A stretch of DNA of 64,000 bases from Metellina segmentata (Eukaryota > Arthropoda > Arachnida > Araneae > Tetragnathidae): the NCBI GenBank assembly GCA_947359465.1, contig OX375873.1:40024437-40088436 (forward strand), written 5' to 3'. A model generated the notes under the pieces. The model was not told the DNA's origin. It ran no database searches and was given only the letters and a program-made list of their open reading frames with translations. Each line of letters begins with the position of its first letter. The first letter of the stretch is position 1. Positions 45,311 through 54,385 of this stretch are shown here, piece by piece. A program made the position numbers and the translations under genes.

Positions 45311-47331
45311 TCTATATATATAAAATTCAAATACTACTCACTCACTCACTGATTCATCACTGTATCTCAAGAACTACAAGTCCTAGGAAGCTGAAATTTT
45401 GCAGGGTGATTCTTCTTATACCGTAGGGGTGCACTAAGAAAGGATTTTGAAAAATTCGAATCCTAAGAGGCCTAAAATTGACCTAAGGCCTAAGCCAAAA
45501 GCAATTTGAAATCGCCATAGAAATAACATTGAGTATAAAACGATTGCTATACGCATCTCAGATTGCTTTACCAGTGTTGATCGAAAAACAATTTCCTTAA
45601 AATAAATTAAATTATAATATTCATGTTTGAACTGAATTTTAACATATTTCCCTGATGAAAATAATATTTATAAATATTTGATTGATGAAGAAAGAATATT
45701 TAGAACATTTAATTTTATATTTACTTAAATTTTATTATGGAGCACGAAAAGCCCAAACGATCAACTCATTGATCATAAAAGCGTAATTTTGCTACTCGGT
45801 ATCTGGCAACCTCATAATTAATGTTTAATTTTTTAATTTGATTTATAATTGCTTTATTGGGTATTTGAGTTGAAAACGAGATGGTTGCGGTCACGTTTGG
45901 GGATTCCCAAGTATTATAAATATGTGTTCTTTTTGCTTATAAATCATTGTCTTTATCAATATTGTTCAAGTTTTTTGTCGAATTGTTTTACTTTAGAATA
46001 TATTCAGGAAATCAGACTTCAACATACTAGAACAGATTTTTTTTACAGAATTCTGCCTTTTTTAAGTATTGGAATTTTGTTTCTGTTTGCTTATGTGTTC
46101 CGGTATATTACCTATTCCAGAAATATTATTTAAGAGTTGGATTTTATTTATTTATTTCCTGCAAAATTTCACTAGACATGAGTAATTTCATGGTGGTATA
46201 TGTATATTTCCACCAACTTTCTTTAAATCTTTGGTTCAATACGTAATAGTGTGTAGGTAAAAAAAATAATAAAAATTATAAATCAAAATATTTTTAAGTG
46301 TGAATTTATTATTTTAAAATGACATTAAAAAATTTCAAAAATAACTTTAAAATAAGATGGGTTACGTTAATTTAAAACTGGTTGTCATACTTTGTAGTTC
46401 AAAATATATTTAAAAATTTTGTTTTAGCTTTTTATTGAAAGCTTACGCCATAGTCAAGTAACTACATCTATCATTCTAAATAGATACGTGCTTTCCATTT
46501 AGGAACCAAATTTCTGATCTGAAAAAGTACCATAAGGGTTCAATTTAAAACTGTATGTGTGTTGGAGAAGCGGGAATTTTTAACAAGACTTAGTTGATCT
46601 TGGAATAATATCACACTAAGTAATTTTGAAAAATTGAAATTTTATGTCTTAAGAGACAAAAAGTCAAGGTTGATTGCTCTATTTATTGAAGCTGTTCTTA
46701 CACAACTTAGATGCATGTGAATCGTTCGTTGAAAGTGATTTTCTTTTTGTAAAAGCGGTGTAAAATCAACCTTTTGTTTATTAAAAAATTGTTATCGATT
46801 GGATTTAATTTGTCTACTCTGGTGACATATATTTCAAACAAAATCTCTATTATTACACATGTCACTGAATGGAATTTTCTGGAAAAGCGCATTTGCTTCA
46901 AGTTAAATTAGTAACGAATGCTGTAAAAATTTAATTTACTATCTTCTCATATTGATGATGAAATTCGAAAATATCGCTTACTAGATGAAAGAATGGCGCA
47001 ATGAAAACATATTCATAGGAAAACTAAGTGCAAGACAATCCACCGAAAATTCGTCATTTTTACTGAAATGGAATGCACGGGAACTCGAAAACTTAAAATC
47101 AATTTCAGCAGAAGTGTGAAGAATATGAAATGGATTATATGGTTGGATACAATATATATGCATATTTGCGTCCGAAGTAAACTGTAGAAGCGACGGAGAA
47201 GTTAAATTGTTAATAAATGTATTTCCCCGTACACTTAAATGATGCTAACATTCTTTTATGAAAAATAATTGAAGACTTTTCAATCAACATATTATTAATT
47301 CAACCCGAGCAAAGCCGGGTAATTCTGCTAG
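45311..47331 (+). mobile_element. Non-autonomous Helitron, ~2.0 kb
   Basis: The element begins TCTATATATATAAAATTC and ends with a short hairpin, CCCGAGCAAAGCCGGG (47304-47319), followed after TAATTCTG by the terminal CTAG (47328-47331). It lies between A (45310) and T (47332), the usual Helitron target, with no duplication. A CACTCACTCACTGATTCATC stretch sits near the 5' end, as in many arthropod Helitrons. No Rep or helicase motifs are present in any frame, so rolling-circle enzymes must come from another copy. Internal open frames of 60-94 codons have no known motif. Confidence 0.9.
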
Positions 47332-47794
47332 TAATACATAAAAAACATTAAAAAAAAATTTTTTTTGGTTTATTACTTTGATTAGAAAAGCATATAAAGT
47401 TTTTTTTCAAAGGAGATAGGCTCTACAACAAAACAAGCTATGCACAGGATGTGCGAATAAAAACACAAGAAATTTATGTAACAATAGATTGTTCTGTGTT
47501 TCATCGGATCATGTTGTAATGTATGGAAGCGTTCGTAAATGCAACTTCAGAACTGGTGTAACGAAGGACACATTGCGGATTATTTTCTGGTTTACCCTTT
47601 TTTCAATGAATTGTTTACGAACGCGGCAGCAGTGTTACCAACACATATATAAAAAAAAAAACTTCGTTTTAATTTCAGTTTATGTAAAACAAAGTGATTC
47701 ACAATGGCTTCTGGAATTATTATACTACATATTCAAAAGCTAAGGAAAGAGGGTCTTTCTGACCCAAAAAAAAACGAAGCAACAATTAAATCCC
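47332..47794. other. Non-coding stretch, no gene seen
   Basis: AT-rich sequence. An 84-codon frame at 47489-47743 has no motif I know. Confidence 0.45.
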
Positions 47795-47798
47795 TTAA

Positions 47799-48703
47799 GG
47801 GGGTCCAAAACACAAAAATTGTCAAATTGTCGAGAAAAAAAATTTCTCTATTAAAAAATTATCTGTGTTTTTCTGCTTAAAATGACGTCTGAATCATGTT
47901 TCTATCTTAACTAGAACCAGAGATAGAATTAATTCTGTGGTTCGTTGTATTGAAAATCTAACACTCATACAGCTGTTGTCATGGCAACAACACCTGTGAA
48001 AAACGTTATTTCAGTCTACGGAGACCTTTAAACTATGCAAAAAAAGAGGTAGAACTTTCAAAAATCAAACTAAACCAAAAATTTAAGAGGAAAGAAGGAG
48101 TTAGATACTCATCTGGATGCTCAAAAATGGTATTTAAACATTTTATTAATTGTAAATCTGTCTTTAAAACTTTAAATGCGTTTTTCTCCATGATGCATTT
48201 TTTCAAGGTTTCCTGTATTTCAAATTGTTTTAAGTCAAGAACCGATAAAGTTTAAAGGTTGAAATTTGGAATGCATCTTTTTCAAGCATTATACTTTAAT
48301 TTTGATTCAGCAAATATGAAACAAATAATTACTATGTGTGTTACTTAAGTGTTAAAATATAACTTTTTTTTTTTAAAGTACCTTAACATTTTTAGAAGTT
48401 TCCATTCAAATATTTTTTATTTTTTATTGAATTAATATTTTTAAATTTTCTGAATCAGAATTAAAGTTTATAAATTTGTGAATAATTTACTGCAAGAATT
48501 TTGAAAATTGACCAAGGATATTTTAAGTTTTAGCAATTTAAAATAAACATTTTTTTTTTTCAAAATATTTTAATTAAAATTTTTTTTTTTTAATTTTGGA
48601 AAACTTTTGTGCTGTGATTTTGCTTATTAGTTAGATAGGTAATCAATACAAAAAAAGTTCTAAATTGATTAATAAAATTTTTTTTGATGTGTTCCGGACA
48701 CCC
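47799..48703. mobile_element. TTAA-flanked, piggyBac-like MITE, 905 bp
   Basis: TTAA lies on both sides (47795-47798 and 48704-48707). The left end GGGGGTCCAAAACACA and the right end, reversed, GGGTGTCCGGAACACA match at 12 of 16 positions. TTAA duplication and G-rich ends fit piggyBac-type insertion. There is no transposase. Its right end, read inward, matches the start of a second copy at 63928. The interior is very AT-rich with long T runs. Confidence 0.75.
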
Positions 48704-48782
48704 TTAATATCTAAAAAGAATATTATTTATACCGTTAAAATTTACAAAAATCGGAGAAAATCAAAAAATGGACTAACCTCAT

Positions 48783-49085
48783 TGGCTTCTGAGCGATTCA
48801 TTTCAGACCACTGGACGTGTTTATGTCTGGCGAACGCCCGTTGAAGCTTTTTCACGTTGACTCTACCTTCTTCCTACTGTTAATCATGGAGAAGGCTCTA
48901 TGATGATGTCGGGTGCAATTTCGTGAACCTCTTGCCCTGCTTTGGGAAGATCAAAAGAGAGAAATATTTCAGCATTCTGGGCGATTCTTTCAGTCGTATG
49001 CTTCATACTGTCACTTGGCAAACGACCTGTGTCCCAAGACGACAATGCCCCATTCACACTGCTCTGCTTGTCGAAGCGTTAAAAC
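48783..49085 (+). pseudogene. Tc1-like transposase, central fragment
   Basis: The fragment covers the middle of a Tc1 transposase in several frames. FQTTGRVYVWRTPVEA (about 48802-48850) matches the stretch after the first catalytic aspartate. TVNHGEGSMMMSGAIS (near 48880-48925) corresponds to the conserved glycine-rich motif and is followed by a stop. SQDDNAP (near 49034-49055) holds the second aspartate and continues in another frame as PIHTALLV. At least two frameshifts and one stop are visible, and neither end of an element is apparent. It differs in sequence from the Tc1 at 20171-21670. Confidence 0.8.
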
Positions 49086-49740
49086 ATTCCCTATATGTAT
49101 TATAAGTCCATTATATTATATTATCAATCTTGCGTTTGACGCAGCTTGGCCAAATATGGCTCTTGCACCGTAAAACCCTACTGTAACACCCCGTCATCCT
49201 GGACAGAGCTCTTGCTAGGGAGCGCTCTCTCCTAGTCTGGCTGTTCACGTAACTTCAGAGTGTATGTCTACAGGAGTTGAATCTCCGTCAGTCTGGTTTA
49301 ATCGCAGAAGAGTGCGGTTGCACTAAAAATTGCTCTGTATTATATCGGTGATGGATCCCATTTGTAAATTTTTAAACTGGTTTTGTTAATAGAATGGTAA
49401 ATTTTTGTTGTCATAATATAAGATTATTTGTATAGAAAGTGGTCTTTTTTTGTCGTCGGTATGGTACACAACTAAGCAGGCTAATAAAATGGAAATAGAC
49501 ATATTGCCCGAGACGGCAGAAAGTGCTTTGTAAATTTTAAGAAATTAAGCAAATATTACTCGCAATTAAAGTGGCAATTCTAACCATTTTCAAGCCGCCT
49601 TCAGTGGCACATCTTAAGGTGTGTACGGTCATCACCAGCGAGTTATCTGAGTAATCTGTACCTTTCTCATCACCTTCTCTTCACTTTATGCTTTTTTCCC
49701 CCCTCATTGCTGTCTCATGTTTGGCGCTTTTGACCAAATA
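49086..49740. other. Non-coding stretch with motif copies
   Basis: One copy of the dispersed motif is at 49135-49183. Half of another at 49719-49740 is interrupted by the following SINE. No gene is seen. Confidence 0.45.
49135..49183 (+). repeat. Copy of dispersed GGCCAAATATGGC motif
   Basis: One of the best copies: GCGTTTGACGCAGCTTGGCC, AAATATGGCTCTTGC, ACCGTAAAACCC. Confidence 0.6.
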
Positions 49741-50053
49741 GCCGACCAACCGGTCTGGTTGTTAAGGTGTTAGCCTCTAAATCAGAAGGTTAATGGTTCG
49801 AATCCGAGTCAGTCCGTGGATGTTTGTAAGCGTATAATGTAGAGGAAGGTGCACCTTCAATCTGTCGTAGCCGAAAGTCCACTTTGAGTTGGTGTGGAAG
49901 TTTGGAAAGCGGGGTGCCAGCTCAGGTGTTGCCTCGTCATCTGACCGTGGTTAAATATTACGCTGTGTTGTCCTCGGATCTTTCCCTTAGAGGATTGACC
50001 CCAGACCGTCGTCAATGGCCCGTTGTGTTGCTCTTGTACGACGTTAATTAAAA
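49741..50053 (+). mobile_element. SINE, type A, inside a dispersed-motif copy
   Basis: GCCGACCAACCGGTCTGG, TTAAGGTGTTAGCC, GGTTCGAATCCGAGTCAGT, body, GGATCTTTCCC and TACGACGTTAATTAAAA are all present. TGACCAAATA ends just before the head and TGACCAAACA begins just after the tail, a 9-of-10 target duplication. The flanks together make one copy of the dispersed motif (GGCGC, TGACCAAATA on the left; ATGACTTTTCCCCCATAAAA on the right). A 122-codon minus-strand ORF is incidental. Confidence 0.93.
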
Positions 50054-50063
50054 ATGACCAAAC

Positions 50064-50559
50064 ATGACTTTTCCCCCATAAAACTACAAACCAACCATTT
50101 CCAAGCCAAGTCGATTGCCTGTTTTCGTGACGCGCTCGGTTAAGCATAACAGTAAATTTCCATAATAAGTCCCGAAAGCCAAAAACTAAAATCCACACTT
50201 GTCCCGCCTGTGGAACCCCAGACACCGCTCATTTGGGAACAACTAACACCGAGCCGATCCACCCTCAGAAGCATTAACCCCTGTCCGTCAAACAAAGCAA
50301 ATCTAATTTCATATTTTTATAAACGCATCGTCCGCGGCTCGAGGGAAGGTGCCCGCGCACCAGGTAATCCGGACTTATCTCACTGGAGGGCGACAAATTT
50401 GGCGTTCATTTTAGTGGCTCGTTAGGGCTATTTGCTTCTTGACACTAATCTCCGAAGCTTTGAGTTTCGTTTATGATTAATGACACGAGGCGCATCGATC
50501 GGGTTTCGCCGCCCGCCCCTTTTCTTCTGGAGCGTGCCACCTGATAACAAAACTTTCGG
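50064..50559. other. GC-richer repeat-poor stretch
   Basis: No gene is seen. CpG-containing sequence with short frames on both strands (71 and 66 codons) and no recognised motif. Confidence 0.4.
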
Positions 50560-52330
50560 CAACTCCTGCATGCCTCGGAGACTCAGACACGACGTCTTTT
50601 TAGGCACTCCTTGTGGAAGGGGTTGGATGGGAAGCAGCTTTCTGCTTTACCGCTGGTGGTGGATTTTTATTTGCGTGTAGGCTTGGGACAATGTTTTCCA
50701 AGGGTTGCGATGACGTGATTAGGTTTTTTTTTTAAGTGTGAAACAGCGGTGACATGAAATCCCGTGGTGGGTTGGGAGAGGTTTGGGGAGTAAGTCCTCT
50801 TTAACGATGTTTGATTTATAGCCAAATTTGGGAGTTGAGGGTTCTAGAGTCTTGTTGTTAGAGTATATAAATGAACTTGCTCCGTTGTGGAAGTTCAGTT
50901 TTTTTTTTATGTGTTTGCACGTTTCAAGAAAATATTATGTTGAAATATGAGTGCAATGCGGGTTTTTATGTTTTGACAATACTTCATTCGTCAGAGACTC
51001 AGACACGACGACTTTGGAGGCAGTCAAACCATTTTTGTGAGTGGGAATGGATGTAAGGCAGCTTTCTGCTTTACCGCAAGTGTAGAATAGCGATGACAGC
51101 AAATATCGTGGTGTGTTAGAAGAGGTTAAAGAAGTCTTCTTTGACCATGTCTGATCTATTATCAAGTTTGGAAGTTGAGAGTTCCAGAGTCTTGTTGTTA
51201 CAGTATATCAATGAACTTGCTCCGTTGCGGAAGTTGAGTTTTTTTTATGTATTTGCACATTCAAGTCTTAAGAAAATATTACGGTGAAATATGAGTGCAA
51301 TGCGGGTTTTTATGTTTTGACAATGATTCATTCGTCAGAGACTCGGACACCACGTCTTTGAAGTCAGTCAAACCATCCTTATGAAAGGGATTGGATGTAA
51401 GGCATGTTTCAAGTTAAGAAAATACTACGGTATAATATGAGTGTAGTGCGGATTTCAAGTCAAGTTTTTACTTTAACGCAAGTGTGGAACAGCAATGACA
51501 GCGAATCTCCTGATGAGTTAGTAGAGGTTTGGGGAAGCAAGTCCTCTTTCACCATGTTTGATCTATAACCAAGTTATAAAGTTGAGGGTTCGAAAGTCTT
51601 GTTCTTAGAGTATAGTATTTTTAGTAGAGTTAGTATTTTCATATCAATCAACTAGCTCCGTTGTGGAGGGATGTGTTTATGCGTTCAAAATGAAGAAGAT
51701 GCTACCGTGGAATGTATGAATACCAGTCGGATTTTAATGTGTTGAGACAGTATGCATCGGAGACTCAGACACGACGTCTTTTGACACATCAAATCATCCT
51801 TGTGGAAGTTGCTGGATGGGTGACAACTTTCTGCTTTGTCGCTGGTGTACTTTTATTTGCGTGGAAGCTAGGTATAATACTTTCCACGTGTTACGATTGC
51901 TTGATTGGGGGGTTTTTATGTGAAAAAGTGGTAAGAGAAAATACCGTGGGTGAGTTGGGAGAGGTTTGGAGGAGTAATACCTCTTTTATCAGGTTTGATT
52001 TCCACCCAAGTTTGTATGTTGAGGGTTCCAGCGTCTTTTGTCTTGGGCGGTATGATCAATGATTTTGATCCATTGTGGAAGGATATGTGTAGTTGCGTAT
52101 AAGTTTCAAGTCAAGAAAATACTATGGTAAAGTTTGAATATATAATGCTGGTTTTTATTTGTGAACAACACATCGGAGACAGGTGAGTTGGGTTAAAGCG
52201 CAAGGGTCATATTTGACCCAGCTGCGCTGAACAACAATACATTTCAACACAATTACGACTTCTTTTTATGTGGTCAGAAAAGTGATGGAGTAGGAAAAGT
52301 TTGTGAAGAGTAAGTAGTCTTTATATATAT

Positions 52331-52379
<49 letters not shown>

Positions 52380-52419
52380 TATAATATATATATATATATA
52401 ATATATATATATATATATA

Positions 52420-52501
<82 letters not shown>

Positions 52502-52870
52502 TATATAACGATGTTTGATTCATAACCAAGCTTATGGAGTTAAGGAACTAACATTACTAAGACAAATACAAAGTCTTGTATTTCTCTTAGAGTAAATCAA
52601 TGAACTAGCTCCGTTGTTGGAGGATGTGCGTGAACCTTTCAAGTCAATTAAATACTACCGTGAAATAGGAGTACGAGTTTATAAATGAACCTACTCCGTT
52701 TTTGTAAGATGCACGCGTGCATGATTCAAGTCAAGAAAATGCTACTGTGAAATTATGAGGGCGGGTATTTTTTCTAGTACAGTACTTTATACGTCGCAGA
52801 TCAGACACAACGTCTCTCATCGTTGGTGTATTATTTTTTGTGAGATATTGAGACATGGGTATTATAGTGA
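50560..52870 (+). repeat. Degenerate tandem array, ~415-bp unit
   Basis: GAGACTCAGACACGACGTCT or a close form lies at about 50578, 50994, 51338, 51760 and, as a remnant, near 52176 and 52800. The spacings of about 416, 344 and 422 bp show indels. Other blocks recur in order: TGAGGGTTCCAGAGTCTTG, AATGAACTTGCTCCGTTG, TCAAGTCAAGAAAATACTAC and GAGTGCAATGCGGGTTTTTA. The copies are strongly diverged. The AT microsatellite at 52321 grew inside one unit. Confidence 0.85.
52321..52508. repeat. Long AT microsatellite
   Basis: About 185 bp of TATA with a few TAATA interruptions. Open frames of Ile-Tyr repeats (74 and 87 codons) on the minus strand are products of the repeat. Confidence 0.97.
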
Positions 52871-53301
52871 GATGTTGAGACTGGGCAATATCCAAGATTA
52901 CGTATTAAGGTTTTTAAAGTTGAAAATAGTGTGTGTGTGTGTAAATTTCCTGGTGATATTTGATCTGGCAAACTAATCTTGAGTGCCGCCCTCACTTGCT
53001 TCTTTAATTTAAGTTTTAGCAATGATCTCTGAACCTATAGTGGTGCCTACCCATGCTTTGTCTACAATCCAAATTGTTGGAGCAGTGTTCGTAATCCTTT
53101 GCGTCCCAAATATTTCGTGATTTATATAATATGCGTATTAAAGCGCTATATTCCATCCTATAGGGAAGTAAATGTTTATATTTTAAAATTTAGTTCTCTG
53201 ATCAGAAAAGTATGCATACTAAAATTTATTGAATTTGGTAATAATTCTTTCTATACAGAAAGCTCTACAACCACGTGTTTAAATAAACCATCCTGTATAT
53301 A
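52871..53301. other. Non-coding stretch, no gene seen
   Basis: AT-rich sequence with a short GT run at about 52928-52941. Confidence 0.5.
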
Positions 53302-54119
53302 GAGTCAAGTCCACTTATTGCGAGCACGGATACAGCGAAATATCGGATATTACGACTTTTTTTTATGTCCCTTTGGAACTGTGCAATATTAAATAGTGTT
53401 AAAAAGATCGCATATAGCTTAGTATTGGAGCGTGAATATCAGATACTGCGAAGTTTTGGGTTCCGGCAAGGAACCAAAACTCTTTTTTTTCTCCAATTGT
53501 GGACAACAATTATCAATTTTTACAAGATGCCTGGCGTTTGGTTCATTCGAAAACCATCCAAAACTGCTGGAAACATGCAGGATTTTTAGGGGGACTTGGG
53601 GACTCGGATTTTATTTCTGATCCTGATCCTGAAAAACGTTCCCTGTGGAAAAATTTACCGGATAAAGAATTTTGGATGGTGATGTTACTTTTACTGATTA
53701 TGTTGATAGCGATTACAACGTAGAAATTGAAGCACGACAAACAGACAATGACATAATTGCAGCAGTGTTACAAAATACTTTTGATGATTTCGATGAGGAA
53801 GATTGGAGTAATTAGACAATTATTGACATCAAAATCTGCCGTGGACAGTCTTTAAAATTTGCGTGAGTACTTTGAATCGCATAACATTGACTGTCGTTAT
53901 AATTTTAGTACACTTGAAATAGAATTGTGCTACTGCATTGTAAATTCAACTGTTCAATACAAAGTTACGGACTTTTTCTCACTTATGGAATAAAGTTTTA
54001 TCCGTCGTGTGAAATTCTTTTACTTTAGAACATAGCGGATAAGTCCATTTTTTATTATATCGGATATAGCGAATAATTTTCAGTGTTTCGTGCGAATTCG
54101 CAATATGCGGGCTCGACTG
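53302..54119 (+). mobile_element. Deleted pogo/Tigger-type element
   Basis: The left end GAGTCAAGTCCACTTATTGC and the right end, reversed, CAGTCGAGCCCGCATATTGC are inverted copies. TA lies on each side (53300-53301 and 54120-54121). Just inside, CAGCGAAATATCGGATAT on the left and ATATCGGATATAGCG on the right are further inverted-repeat material. About 820 bp remain of what is normally an element of 2 kb or more. Only the last part of the transposase is left. Confidence 0.8.
53499..53815 (+). pseudogene. Tigger-like transposase C-terminus
   Basis: The residues FLQDAWRLVHSKTIQNCWKH followed by AGF match the conserved C-terminal stretch of pogo/Tigger and Jerky-like DDE transposases, where an AW...TI.NC...AGF pattern is usual. 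The frame continues DSDFISDPDP and WKNLPDKEFW. It shifts near 53685, and the new frame gives DYVDSDYNVEIEAR and NTFDDFDEEDWSN, an acidic end typical of the family, to TAG near 53813. The DNA-binding and catalytic domains are deleted. The product of the parent gene would cut and insert the element at TA in the nucleus; this remnant cannot. Confidence 0.75.
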
Positions 54120-54241
54120 TAACTCAAAACTAACTCAAGCGTGGGATTTGTATTGTTAATTCGTCTCAAGTCAGGAAAGTACTTCGGTGGAATTAAAAAG
54201 GCATACCTTGATATTTTTACTGTGAGTTTTTGCATGTATAG

Positions 54242-54377
54242 CAGGGCTCGAAATACCCGGGTGCACTGTGCACGTGAAAACAAAATTGTGCACCTAATTT
54301 TTTCCCGCTAGGCTCACCTGTGCACCTAATTTAAAAACTTAGGTGCACCTGTATTAAAAAATATATTTCGAGGCCTG
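54242..54377. mobile_element. hAT MITE, 136 bp, perfect 8-bp duplication
   Basis: The ends CAGGGCTCGAAATA and TATTTCGAGGCCTG are inverted copies with one mismatch in 14. ATGTATAG lies exactly on both sides (54234-54241 and 54378-54385). Inside, GTGCACCTAATTT recurs twice, with GGTGCACCTG near the right end. It is too short for coding. The intact duplication points to a fairly recent insertion. Confidence 0.95.
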
Positions 54378-54385
54378 ATGTATAG

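Noticed and set aside
52266..52529. Ile-Tyr repeat open frames
   Set aside because: They are translations of the AT microsatellite.
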